A DNA stretch of 40,512 nt, taken from the NCBI GenBank assembly GCA_964630025.1, contig CAZVRG010000006.1, forward strand, positions 1-40,512, in the 5' to 3' direction. A program made the position numbers and the translations under genes. This stretch comes from VMFP01 sp964630025. GTDB lineage: Bacteria; Patescibacteriota; Andersenbacteria; UBA10190; CAIZMI01. The notes beneath the pieces are model-generated. The model saw nothing but the letters and a program-made list of their open reading frames with translations, ran no database searches and was not told where the DNA came from. Shown piece after piece: positions 1-7,597 of this stretch. How positions within the stretch are numbered: position 1 is the first letter of the stretch; each line of letters starts with the position of its first letter.

Positions 1-91
1 CAAACCACCCGCCAGCGAGTACAAGCACCGCGATGAGTACACCAATGCCGATACGCCACTGCATGGGCCGTACCGTATCAACGATTGCCAT
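1..91 (-). CDS. Membrane-anchored protein, N-terminal fragment cut by window edge
   Basis: An ATG at 89-91 opens a frame that runs off the left edge after 30 codons. It reads MAIVDTVRPMQWRIG followed by a hydrophobic stretch (IGVLIAVLVLAGGWF), so the visible part is a short cytoplasmic tail and one membrane segment or signal anchor. A weak GGAG lies about 15 bases upstream of the start. The family cannot be told from 30 residues. Confidence 0.55.
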   Translation of the reverse strand, partial: MAIVDTVRPMQWRIGIGVLIAVLVLAGGWF

Positions 92-114
92 GTTTTTACA
101 ACTACGCTCCGGTG

Positions 115-192
115 TGGGGTGACCGACCGGGATCGAACCGGCAACCTCGAGAGCCACAGTCTCGCGCTCTAACCAATTGAGCTACGGTCACC
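115..192 (-). tRNA. tRNA-His (GUG)
   Basis: The minus strand folds as a complete cloverleaf. The acceptor stem GTGACCG pairs with CGGTCAC, the anticodon loop CTGTGGC carries GUG, and the T arm has GGTTCGATCC. The extra G-1 (base 192) and discriminator C73 (base 118) are both present, the identity pair specific to histidine tRNA. The CCA end is encoded at 115-117. Confidence 0.96.
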
Positions 193-250
193 ATGTGATC
201 TGTATGCCCGGCTTCGTCCTCTCGGGACTTCGCCGCGGCAGCGCGGCGTA

Positions 251-269
251 GTTCCGCCTCTGGCGGAAC
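251..269. repeat. Perfect 8-bp hairpin between two tRNA genes
   Basis: GTTCCGCC and GGCGGAAC are perfect inverted repeats around a TCT loop in the 86-base spacer between tRNA-Arg and tRNA-His. The same spacer contains GTATGCCCGGCTTC (about 205-218), which also occurs beside tRNA-Leu at about 20200. It may be a processing signal or part of a dispersed tRNA-linked repeat. No U-tract follows it, so it is not a clear terminator. Confidence 0.5.
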
Positions 270-278
270 GTAGCCGGC

Positions 279-355
279 TGGTGCCCCCGGCACGACTCGA
301 ACGTGCAGCCTAAGGGATAGAAGCCCTTCGCTCTGTCCAATTGAGCTACGGGGGC
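279..355 (-). tRNA. tRNA-Arg (UCU)
   Basis: Full cloverleaf on the minus strand. Acceptor stem GCCCCCG pairs with CGGGGGC, discriminator A is at 282, and CCA is encoded at 279-281. The anticodon stem AAGGG/CCCTT closes loop CTTCTAT with anticodon UCU, reading AGA/AGG. It lies 86 bases upstream of tRNA-His on the same strand and is probably co-transcribed with it. Confidence 0.96.
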
Positions 356-583
356 GAGCGAAACGAAGTGTGGGGATTATCTAATGTGCGATCGGTGAGG
401 AAAAACAAATTTGCCGCGCACAGGGTGTCGCGGGGGTGCGAGAAACCGTTGCTGTGCCAACGATTCCGCATATAGAATGTCGCCCGTGTCGGGGTTTGTC
501 AATACGCTAGGGCGTAACTCCTCACTGACCAGGAAGAAGGGGCGCTCTCCGTGGGCGCTTTCCCGTCGGTGAGGAGGTACGCG

Positions 584-1015
584 CTAGGGCACCGATCCGA
601 TGGTTGGCGTTGCCGGACGAGGTCTCTCTTGCAACAGCACATGCAGGCGCTCAATGAGATCTTGCAAGCTGTAGCGCGTCTTGATGAAGTAGGCGTCCGC
701 CCCCTGATCAAGCGCTTCACGGATGCTTTCATCCTCGCCGATATTGCTTAATATAATCACCGGAATCGCGCGGGTATGGTCATCTTCTTTCAATTGGGCA
801 AGCACGCCCATGCCATCCAGGCCTCCGGGCAACAAGAGATCAAGAATAACGGCGTCGGGTGCATTCGCGCGCGCCTTGCGCACTGCTTCTTCTCCGGTAA
901 TCGCGGGGTCAACCGCAAATCCCGCTTCTTCCAACTCTTCCCGGAGCGTACTCAACAGCGCCTGCTCGTCCTCTACAACGAGAAGGCGCTTTTGTGTTTC
1001 AAGAAGCGGGCTCAT
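584..1015 (-). CDS. Stand-alone response-regulator receiver (CheY-like)
   Basis: 143 residues forming a single receiver domain and nothing else. Visible family residues are the acidic pair E15/D16, phosphoacceptor D59 in VILDLLLPGG, S90 in VIILSN, and K112 in YFIKTR. The last ~20 residues are a short tail with no DNA-binding output. The chosen ATG (1013-1015) overlaps the 3' end of the upstream kinase gene by 17 bases, and the frame upstream of it is only shadow of the kinase. It is presumably phosphorylated by that kinase; with no output domain it would act by protein contact or as a phosphate relay. The receiver call is secure; the partner is inferred from gene order. Confidence 0.93.
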   Translation of the reverse strand: MSPLLETQKRLLVVEDEQALLSTLREELEEAGFAVDPAITGEEAVRKARANAPDAVILDLLLPGGLDGMGVLAQLKEDDHTRAIPVIILSNIGEDESIREALDQGADAYFIKTRYSLQDLIERLHVLLQERPRPATPTIGSVP

Positions 1016-1865
1016 GCGAAGGGGGCGCCGTGCCTTCATGCGCATACGGCTCGGCAAGCGGGAGTGTGAAGAAGAAAGTAGATCCGTATCCTTCCCGCGA
1101 CGTAAACCAGACTGCTCCGCCATGCTGCTCGACGATGCGCCGGACGAGATACAGACCGAGGCCCGTCCCGCCTTCACCACCCGCAAATGCCTTCCGTCCG
1201 CGGAAAAATTGCTGAAACACTTTCCCCTGCTCGTCCTTGGGAATGCCGATACCGGTGTCTTCCACGGACACCTGCACGTATGTTCCCGCGCGTTCTTGCA
1301 CACGCGGAAGGGAAACCGTTGGCGGCGCAAGTTCGTGCGTGGGATGCATGGTGATGGTCACCCGTCCGCCCCGCGGGGTGTACTTGATCCCATTGCTCAA
1401 TAAGTTGGTGACCACTTCCGTGAGCCGATTCGGATCACCGCGTGTGAGCGGAATGTGCGCCGCATCCCATGACCATGTCAGCGCGATGCCACGGCGTTCC
1501 GCCTCTCGTTCCAACACCTTGAGACAACGGCGCGCAACTTCTGTGACTTGAATCGGGCGCAGGTAGACGCGAAACGCACCTTCATGCAGTTTCGCGAGGT
1601 TCAGGAGATCTTCCACAAGTGTTGTCAGACGGATATTCGCTTCGAACAGACGTTCCAGGACGCGCTGCACATCGGGTCGTTCTCCCGCATCGCCAAGAAC
1701 CCGGCGCATCCGATCCAGATTCCAGGAGAGCACGCTAATCGGCACCTGCATTTCATGTGCCGTCAGTGCAACAAATTTCTCCGGACTTACCTCGTCCTGA
1801 TGCGATATCGCGACGGGTGTCGGCTTCTCGGTCTTTTGTGTGGAAGCGTCTGCTGTTGGTTTCAC
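999..1865 (-). CDS. Soluble sensor histidine kinase
   Basis: 288 residues, GTG start. The HisKA dimerisation region contains phosphoacceptor H37 in the HEMQVP context; the HATPase region has the N box (NLLSNGIKYTP, ~154-164), G1 box DTGIGIP (203-209), F box (FQQFFRG) and G2 box GGTGLGL (232-238). There is no membrane segment and no PAS or GAF sensor; only ~30 polar residues precede HisKA, so the kinase core is cytoplasmic and must sense through another protein or its short N-terminus. It overlaps the receiver gene at 584-1015. A TGG-TACACT extended -10 (1873-1878) sits 7 bases before the GTG, so transcription may start at or next to the start codon. Confidence 0.93.
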   Translation of the reverse strand: MKPTADASTQKTEKPTPVAISHQDEVSPEKFVALTAHEMQVPISVLSWNLDRMRRVLGDAGERPDVQRVLERLFEANIRLTTLVEDLLNLAKLHEGAFRVYLRPIQVTEVARRCLKVLEREAERRGIALTWSWDAAHIPLTRGDPNRLTEVVTNLLSNGIKYTPRGGRVTITMHPTHELAPPTVSLPRVQERAGTYVQVSVEDTGIGIPKDEQGKVFQQFFRGRKAFAGGEGGTGLGLYLVRRIVEQHGGAVWFTSREGYGSTFFFTLPLAEPYAHEGTAPPSHEPAS

Positions 1866-1895
1866 AGTTGGAAGTGTACCACGTGTGTCCCCAGC

Positions 1896-2540
1896 CTAAA
1901 GCTCGGCAAATGGCGCCCGGTACTGCAGCGCTTCCGCCACATGCGCGGTTGCGATGTATTGCTCGCTCCTAAGATCCGCAATCGTGCGCGCCACGCGAAG
2001 AACGCGATGAATGCCGCGGGCGGAGAGTCCCAGCTTTGTCGCGGCCGTTTCCAGCAGCGCGGTTCCATCAGCCGACAGCGCGCAATGCTCTTTCATCTCC
2101 GCAAAGGACAGCGTGGCGTTGATCCGTGATGTGTGCGCAAAGCGCTGTGCTTGCCGTTCCCGCGCGGCAGCAACGCGCTCGCGTACAGCGGGCGACGTCT
2201 CGCCATGTGCTGCATTGCTCAACAACACACGCGGCGCAACTGGCGGAACGTGGACGTGCATGTCAATGCGGTCGAGCAGTGGCCCACTTATTCGCTCTCG
2301 GTACCGGAGCACGGTGCCCGGCGGACAGCGACAGAGGTGCGTGGGGTCACCCGCGTACCCGCACGGACACGGGTTCATGGCAGCCACCAGCGTGAAGTGG
2401 GCCGGAAAGGTCACGGAGCCGGATGCGCGACTCACATGCACCGTGCCTTCCTCGAGCGGTTGCCGCAGATGCTCCAAGACATGGCGCGGAAATTCCGCGA
2501 ACTCATCGAGAAACAACACGCCGCGATGGGCGATTGTCAC
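1896..2540 (-). pseudogene. comM: ComM/YifB Mg-chelatase-like ATPase, C-terminal part (split gene)
   Basis: 214 residues from a GTG at 2538-2540. It continues the ComM family after the Walker A half: Walker B GVLFLDEFAEF, then NPCPCGY, the sensor-like SGPLLDRIDMH, and the C-terminal helical region ending in RGIHRVLRVARTIADL. The GTG overlaps the TGA of the N-terminal fragment as GTGA. Intact ComM proteins have about six residues between the ALIG and PGE motifs; here only 2 bases remain, so about 16 bases seem lost, which shifts the frame. ComM is a hexameric helicase that drives branch migration of incoming DNA in natural transformation. Either a real disruption, a two-polypeptide form, or an assembly slip. 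Confidence 0.85.
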
Positions 2541-3397
2541 TTCGCCCGGCTGCCAATGAGCGCAACGGCGGATATCGAATGGTGCGGGGCGCGGAACGGC
2601 CGTGTGCGCAGGAGGCCGCTGCCAGCAGACAGCAATCCGCGAATGCTCCAGATTTTTGTGACTTCAAACGCTTCGGCGTCGGAAAGCGATGGAAGAATGC
2701 CAAGGAGCGCCTTGGCAAGCAGGCTTTTCCCGGAGCCGGGCGGCCCATGCAACAAAATGTTATGCCCACCTGCCGCAGCAATCTCGAGTGCGCGCTTCGC
2801 ATGCGCTTGCTCGGCGATGGCACTGAAATCAGGAATGGTATCGGCAACCGCAGCAGGAGCATCATCAGAAGGCTGAACGACCGATAAGAGTGCGCGCTCT
2901 TCCAGATGATCGAGAAGTTCTTTGACGGTTCGCGGCGCAAGAACGGAAAGGCCGGACGCCCGAACTTCTGCCGCATTGCCGGGAGGAACAACAAGAGAAC
3001 GGATCCCTTGCCGGCGTGCGGATTCCGCAATCGCGAAGACGCCCGGAATAGCTTGCAGGGAACCATCAAGATTCAAGGCGCCCACCACCAGCATGTCGTC
3101 GGGAACGCGCAGCACCTGTCCGGTTGCCGCAAGAAACGCAAGCGCAATGGGAAGATCGTACTGCGGTCCCTCTTTGCGGACATGTGCGGGTGCGAGATTC
3201 ACAATTGTTCGGTGCCGCGGCGGGACCAGGCCGGTGTTTTGGAGCGCGGCGGTAATACGCTCGCGTGCTTCCTTCACGGCCGTGTCCGGCAATCCGACAA
3301 TCGTCACGCTCGGCAATCCTTGCAATTCCTCGACTTGCACATCCACCGGAACGGCATCAATCCCGACAATCGCAGCGGAACGGACGGTCGCGGGCAT
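2537..3397 (-). pseudogene. comM: ComM/YifB Mg-chelatase-like ATPase, N-terminal part (split gene)
   Basis: 286 residues. It starts MPATVRSAAIVGIDA and carries the N-terminal Lon-like fold of the family (GLPSVTIVGLPDTAVKEARERI, then NLAPAHVRKEGPQYDLPIAL), followed by the AAA+ Walker A GPPGSGKS and the PFRAPHHSIS motif, then stops just before Walker B. I chose the ATG at 3395-3397 over a TTG at 3404-3406 because family members begin at this point. GATAAT at 3406-3411 lies 8 bases upstream as a possible -10. The 5' end is duplicated at 3937-4004. The rest of the protein is in the next frame at 1896-2540, so ATP-binding and hydrolysis motifs sit on separate reading frames. Confidence 0.88.
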
Positions 3398-3406
3398 AGG
3401 GAGCAA

Positions 3407-3631
3407 TTATCGGAGCGAGAGAAACTTCTCTCGATCCACTCCTGATTGTCGGATAATACTTGCGAGTGTTCCGGTCTTCAGATCACGCGGATGGACCGGT
3501 ACACAAACTGTATGTCCCGAGCTGTCGCGATAGAATTGGTGGCTCCCCGTTTGATGATGGAGTGAGAATCCTGCGCGCGTCAGGATGCGAACAACATCTC
3601 TCGGCCGAAGCGCGGGGAGACGAGCAACCAC
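3407..3631 (-). CDS. hicA: HicA-type mRNA interferase toxin
   Basis: 74 residues from a GTG at 3629-3631. It matches the HicA double-stranded-RNA-binding-like fold: RPRDVVRILTRAGFSLHHQTGSH followed by strands and PVHPRDLKTGTLASIIRQSG. The catalytic histidine is H31 in GSH. Length is normal for the family. HicA degrades mRNA when its antitoxin is lost. It lies 20 bases after hicB, the antitoxin-first order seen in many hicBA operons, and stops 9 bases before the comM ATG. No in-frame ATG exists near the conserved N-terminus, hence the GTG. Confidence 0.88.
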   Translation of the reverse strand: MVARLPALRPRDVVRILTRAGFSLHHQTGSHQFYRDSSGHTVCVPVHPRDLKTGTLASIIRQSGVDREKFLSLR

Positions 3632-3651
3632 AACAAACCGACGCCGGAAAT

Positions 3652-3894
3652 TTACTTGCCGACGTGCACGGATTCTGTTATCACCCGTGGTGCTTCCCCG
3701 CGATGCTCCGTCGGCACTGTTTCTCCGGCCTTTTCCAGACTTTCGATATACCCTCGAATTGCGTCCTGCGCCATCCTGCGCGTCTCTTCCATCGTCTCGC
3801 CTTGCGTCGCAATACCAAGCACCGGAATCTCCGCAACAAATCCTCCGTCGGGATCCGACACGTAAATCACCGTATAGTCGTACGCCTGCTGCAT
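3652..3894 (-). CDS. hicB: HicB-type antitoxin
   Basis: 80 residues of the HicB/UPF0150 type: TVIYVSDPDGGFVAEIPVLGIATQGETMEETRRMAQDAIRGYIESL is the degenerate RNase H-like fold that blocks HicA. No helix-turn-helix or ribbon-helix-helix domain follows, so this form probably does not repress its own promoter by direct DNA binding. TATGCT (3901-3906) lies 6 bases before the ATG, matching the spacing seen at other putative leaderless starts here. The pair sits between a duplicated comM 5' end and comM itself, suggesting the module was inserted there. Confidence 0.9.
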   Translation of the reverse strand: MQQAYDYTVIYVSDPDGGFVAEIPVLGIATQGETMEETRRMAQDAIRGYIESLEKAGETVPTEHRGEAPRVITESVHVGK

Positions 3895-3936
3895 AGCGCA
3901 AGCATACCGCGGAGCATGGCCGTGATCAAGAAATCT

Positions 3937-4004
3937 GCATCAATCCCGACAATCGCAGCGGAGCGGACGGTTCACCCCGAGGTGCTTCGAAGGGTGGCGG
4001 GCAT
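3937..4004 (-). pseudogene. Duplicated 5' end of comM (remnant)
   Basis: Bases 3937-3962 are identical to 3354-3379 inside comM, and the match continues past one mismatch. On the minus strand the copy begins with ATG CCC GCC ACC at 4004, is interrupted by about 21 extra bases (about 3971-3991) that bring an in-frame TGA, then resumes and ends at the codons for IVGIDA. It looks like the ancestral comM start left behind when hicBA was inserted or when this region was duplicated. Confidence 0.8.
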
Positions 4005-4096
4005 GGGGCTAGTCTAACACCGCTGTCATCGTGAGGAGCGCGAGCGGCCCGACGTTGCCCTACAGGCTACGTCGGGAGGAAAAGCAATCTTCGCGC

Positions 4097-4125
4097 AAAA
4101 AAACCCACCGCCCGAAAACGGTGGG
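4097..4125 (-). terminator. Rho-independent terminator of the zinc-ribbon gene
   Basis: On the minus strand CCCACCG and CGGTGGG form a 7-bp GC-rich stem around TTTTCGGG and are followed by seven Ts. It lies 6 bases after the stop codon of the gene at 4132-4572. Confidence 0.88.
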
Positions 4126-4131
4126 AAACCT

Positions 4132-4572
4132 CTACCGTAACTCCTCAGGCGGTACAAGATGATGATCGAAATCGTCGCAGCAGAATGGACAATCGGGGAA
4201 GTCGTAGCCGTAACAGGAGATACCATGATTCACTCGCTCGAGACACCCGCAGTGAACACAGCGGAGCACGTACTCGTCACAGTACATATATCCGCCAATG
4301 TCCCAAGCGTAGCATTCGGCCTCGTGTCCACACTGTGGACAGATGGGACGAGGCTTTCTGAATGCTTCTCCCGGCCTCCACACAACCGACCCTGAAGAGC
4401 TTATCGTGAGCTGTCGAACGCTCAATCGATGCCCGGGCCATAACTCTGCTGCCCGACGCGTGGTTTTCTCCAGGGCCTCGCCAGGCGTTTCGGCCACAAT
4501 ATCCAGGGACACAAAGTCTTCCGTGTGGTCCTCCTTGCCTTCAAGCGTTGCGGTATAGGATCTTACCGTCAT
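4132..4572 (-). CDS. Cysteine-rich zinc-ribbon-like protein, unknown function
   Basis: 146 residues. The first ~70 residues resemble a small alpha/beta domain; the C-terminal half is cysteine-rich with C78/C81 (CPQC), C87, C98, C105/C108/C110 (CVHCGC), C120, and C128/C131/C132 (CPFCC), enough to hold two or more zinc ions. The ATG at 4570-4572 is preferred over an upstream GTG because GGAGG sits 8 bases before it, one of the clear SD sites in the first 20 kb. A terminator follows. I do not recognise the family. A second small CxxC protein lies at 35993-36271, with no obvious sequence relation. Confidence 0.75.
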   Translation of the reverse strand: MTVRSYTATLEGKEDHTEDFVSLDIVAETPGEALEKTTRRAAELWPGHRLSVRQLTISSSGSVVWRPGEAFRKPRPICPQCGHEAECYAWDIGGYMYCDEYVLRCVHCGCLERVNHGISCYGYDFPDCPFCCDDFDHHLVPPEELR

Positions 4573-4848
4573 TAGGATACCCTCCACGTGCGGAGATTAT
4601 GATGGAACATCCAACGAACTCGCGGCAGCAGCACGGTAGCACCAAATTTTCACGAGGACAAGCGCGTGTATCGGGCCACCACTTCCTGGACAACCGCGGT
4701 GCGTTCTCCACAAGAAACTGGACCGGCGATGTACGGCCGAGCGCCCAGTGCGGCAGCTCGCCATTGTGCTTGTCCTGTGGCAGAGCGTCCGGAATGTATC
4801 TGGCCTTATGCAAAACGCAGAGGGGTTTTCAGAGAGTACACTAGAGGT

Positions 4849-6246
4849 ATGCATCGCCGACCGTGGCTGCTGGCATTCGGCGAAACAGTTATTGCATTCG
4901 CGCGGCGCAGAATATTTGAACGCGGCGCGCTGATTTTGGTGGGGACGTCCGCATTAAGCTACGCCTTGGGCGTGATGCGCGATCGCGTGCTGGCATCGAC
5001 ATTCGGCGCGTCCGATGCGTTCGACGCCTATCAGGCGTCATTTATTATTCCCGACTTCCTTTTCAATCTGTTTGCCGCCGCCGCGCTCTCTGCGGCATTT
5101 ATTCCCGTCTTTACCGACCTGCGCACCCAGCATCGCGAGACGGACGCGGCGCGTCTCGCCGGGACCATCCTTGCGTTCGGGGGGGTCGCGCTGCTGCTGG
5201 TTGGCGGAGGCGTATTCCTGTTTGCGGAACCGCTTGCGGCACTTGTCGCTCCCGGCTTTGCGCCGGAAAAGCACCATCTTCTTGTGCAGCTCACACGGCT
5301 CATGTTGTTGTCTCCGCTTCTGTTCCTCGTGAGCAACCTTCTGGGGAGCATGCTGGTTTCATCCAAGCGATTTCTCTTCTACGGCCTGTCTCCCGCGCTC
5401 TACAATCTGGGCATCATTGCCGGAGCGCTCGTGCTCGCGCCGCGGTTTGGCATTCTCGGCGTGACGCTGGGCACATTATGTGGTGCGACCCTGCATCTTC
5501 TCGCGCGCATCATTGATGCGCGCCGCGCGGGGCTGCGCTTGCTTCCGACGTTTCAGACCTCTCCGCACCTGCGCAAAGTGGTGCTGCTGATGCTGCCGCG
5601 CATCGCCGGACTCGCCGGCATTCAGCTGCAATTATGGGCATTCACTGCCATCGCCTCCACGCTCGGCGAAGGCGCGGTTACGGTGGTGAATCTCGCGCGC
5701 AACTTTCAGAGCTTTCCGGTGAGTCTTGTCGGCATTGCCTTCGCAACGTCGTTATTCCCTCTTCTCGCGGAGGCGGCGAGTCATCGCGCACGTGATGCGT
5801 ACGTGCGCCGACTTCTTCGCGGCGCGTTCGCAACGCTGGCAATTACCATTCCCGCAGCGCTTGTCCTGTATGTGCTTCGCGTCCCGCTCATCACGATATT
5901 CCTCGGCACCGGCGCGTTCCACACAGACGCAATTCTCCGCACCGCTGCGGTGCTCGGGGTCTACACGCTCTCCATTCCCGCGGAAAGCCTCGCGCATATT
6001 CTCGCGCGCGGGTTCTACGCACTGCACAACACGCTTCTGCCAACACTGTTCAGTCTCCTTGGGATTGGCATTTCGATTACGGCCAGCGTGATCCTTGCGG
6101 GACGTCTTGGGCCCATTGGCATCCCCGCCGGCTTCGCGCTCGGCGAAGGCGCTCATGTCATCGCGCTCGCAATTGTTTTGTGGCTATGGACGCGCCGCAC
6201 GTTCGCGCCCCGTGCTGCTGCTATTTCGGCGTCACCAATAGAATAA
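4849..6246 (+). CDS. murJ: MurJ lipid II flippase
   Basis: 465 residues of the MurJ/MviN MOP-superfamily type. The start region SALSYALGVMRDRVLASTFGASDAFDAYQASFIIPDFLFNLF is the family's conserved first two helices, followed by about a dozen further hydrophobic helices, with ARNFQSFPVSLVGIAFATSLFPLLAEAA in the middle. It flips the lipid-linked peptidoglycan precursor across the membrane. It is somewhat shorter than typical MurJ (~510). The ATG at 4849 replaces a longer upstream frame with no family similarity; TACACT (4837-4842) lies 6 bases before it, predicting a leaderless transcript. The 3' end overlaps the convergent peptidase gene by 26 bases. Confidence 0.93.
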   Translation: MHRRPWLLAFGETVIAFARRRIFERGALILVGTSALSYALGVMRDRVLASTFGASDAFDAYQASFIIPDFLFNLFAAAALSAAFIPVFTDLRTQHRETDAARLAGTILAFGGVALLLVGGGVFLFAEPLAALVAPGFAPEKHHLLVQLTRLMLLSPLLFLVSNLLGSMLVSSKRFLFYGLSPALYNLGIIAGALVLAPRFGILGVTLGTLCGATLHLLARIIDARRAGLRLLPTFQTSPHLRKVVLLMLPRIAGLAGIQLQLWAFTAIASTLGEGAVTVVNLARNFQSFPVSLVGIAFATSLFPLLAEAASHRARDAYVRRLLRGAFATLAITIPAALVLYVLRVPLITIFLGTGAFHTDAILRTAAVLGVYTLSIPAESLAHILARGFYALHNTLLPTLFSLLGIGISITASVILAGRLGPIGIPAGFALGEGAHVIALAIVLWLWTRRTFAPRAAAISASPIE

Positions 6247-7036
6247 CGGGCTTCCCTGTGCCGGGCGTGCCGCCGTCGTAGTCTTCCAGCGCGTTCATGA
6301 CGGTGGAGATAGGATAGACAAAATCGGCGCCGCGGCGCGTGCCGGGGTCGTTCGTAATGAATTTCTCTCCTGTCACACCCTTCACGATGAGTGCGTGACG
6401 ATCTGGGCCGGGCGGAGTATAGAACGGATTTCCCAGCTTTTGGCCGTTTACCAACGCAACAACAGGAATCTTCTTCCCGAGCGCCTCCCGAACGTCCTGT
6501 ACTGTCGGATTGTAGATCACGCGCACAGTAAGATGCGGATAGAAATCCCGCGCGAGACGCGCGGTCTCCTCCGCGTTGGAATCAATGTAGAATCCGTACC
6601 GGTCCTTCTGGAATGCCACCATGCGAAGAATTTCTGCATCCATCTCCTGTAACGACAATGACGCGCCGCGGAAAAAGCGTTCCGCCATAATAACGGCCGC
6701 CTCCTCGCACGTATCTTGATATGGCTGCCCCCAATTTCCGAACGGCGCCTGCGGCGCAAAGGGCACTGCGAGATTGACCGCGCTGTTCGGTGTCGTTCCA
6801 GACGGACGCGGTGACGACGTTGCGCGCGGTGCACCTGATGGCGTTACGATAAGGGGAGCATGCGTGACAGCGGTTGGTGCCGGTTCCGCCGACGGCAACG
6901 TTGTCCGATACGGACGCTCTGCAAACCATGCGCGCAACGACGCGCGTTGGGAAACACCAATGAGAAGTACAACCGCGATAGCCGCAATGCTCCCTCCAAG
7001 AGTGATCTGTGTTTGCAGGCGATGCTTCTGTGACAT
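6221..7036 (-). CDS. Membrane-anchored C39-like cysteine peptidase
   Basis: 271 residues: a short cytoplasmic tail, one membrane segment (~13-29), a Pro/Thr/Ser-rich linker (~45-85), then a Peptidase_C39_2-like domain. The candidate nucleophile is C110 in YQDTCEEAA; H214 lies in DRHALIVKG and D230 in TNDPG, the order Cys-His-Asp/Asn expected of papain-like C39 enzymes. It would face outside the membrane. Related stand-alone C39 domains occur widely in Patescibacteria with unknown substrates; it is not next to an ABC exporter here. TATGGT (7043-7048) lies 6 bases before the ATG. Confidence 0.85.
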   Translation of the reverse strand: MSQKHRLQTQITLGGSIAAIAVVLLIGVSQRASLRAWFAERPYRTTLPSAEPAPTAVTHAPLIVTPSGAPRATSSPRPSGTTPNSAVNLAVPFAPQAPFGNWGQPYQDTCEEAAVIMAERFFRGASLSLQEMDAEILRMVAFQKDRYGFYIDSNAEETARLARDFYPHLTVRVIYNPTVQDVREALGKKIPVVALVNGQKLGNPFYTPPGPDRHALIVKGVTGEKFITNDPGTRRGADFVYPISTVMNALEDYDGGTPGTGKPVILLVTPK

Positions 7037-7084
7037 ACCGGTACCATACCGGACGACGCTTCAGAAGCGAAGTCTATCCATCCA

Positions 7085-7582
7085 TTACGGCGTGCCTGTC
7101 GGGCGGTCAGACTCAACGAGCGGGCGCAGAAATGTTGTGAGGAGAAGTGCAAGTCCAACGAGGATCGCACCGTCTGCCACGTTGATCGCGGTGAGGTCAC
7201 CAACCCACAGAATGTCTGTGGTGCGTCCTGCCAGTACGCGTTCAAGGCTATTCGACAGTCCGCCACCTAGAAGAATCCCGACGCCGATCGTCGATGTCCA
7301 TCCGCGTTGCCGTTGCGCCGTGTGCAATGAAAACCACACCCAGAGCACGAGCACAACACCGCCCACGAACGCGGCAATACCGACAGAAGCGATCCCAAAC
7401 GGCCCACGGATATTTTCAAAGAGTCGCAGGGAAAGGCCGGAGAATATTTCATACCCAGCATCTGGAAAAAATTTGCGAACACTATATTTGGTCAGTACAT
7501 CGATGCTGACGACGAGCAGTGCACTGCCCCACAACAGTAACGGAGCGCGCGTCAAGGACCGTGCGCTCTCAAGAAGTTTCAC
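7085..7582 (-). CDS. lspA: Lipoprotein signal peptidase II
   Basis: 165 residues with four hydrophobic helices. LspA features seen are IDVLTKY (28-34, the DxxTK helix end), FENIRGPFG (55-63) for the N-x-G-x-F region, GGGLSNSLERVLAGRTTDI with catalytic D123, and AINVADGAI with catalytic D137. The usual NxxDR is NSLER, so it is divergent, but both aspartates are kept. It removes signal peptides from prolipoproteins such as the one at 29080-30366. It starts 15 bases after the DksA-like gene and is probably in its transcript. Confidence 0.9.
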   Translation of the reverse strand: MKLLESARSLTRAPLLLWGSALLVVSIDVLTKYSVRKFFPDAGYEIFSGLSLRLFENIRGPFGIASVGIAAFVGGVVLVLWVWFSLHTAQRQRGWTSTIGVGILLGGGLSNSLERVLAGRTTDILWVGDLTAINVADGAILVGLALLLTTFLRPLVESDRPTGTP

Positions 7583-7597
7583 GAAAACGAGGTATGG

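Noticed and set aside
4666..4848. 61-residue N-terminal extension of MurJ
   Set aside because: No similarity to MurJ and a -10 hexamer lies 6 bases before the ATG at 4849.
4541..4854. Short minus-strand frames between the zinc-ribbon gene and murJ
   Set aside because: No start signals and no motif; the 275-base gap looks like a divergent promoter region.
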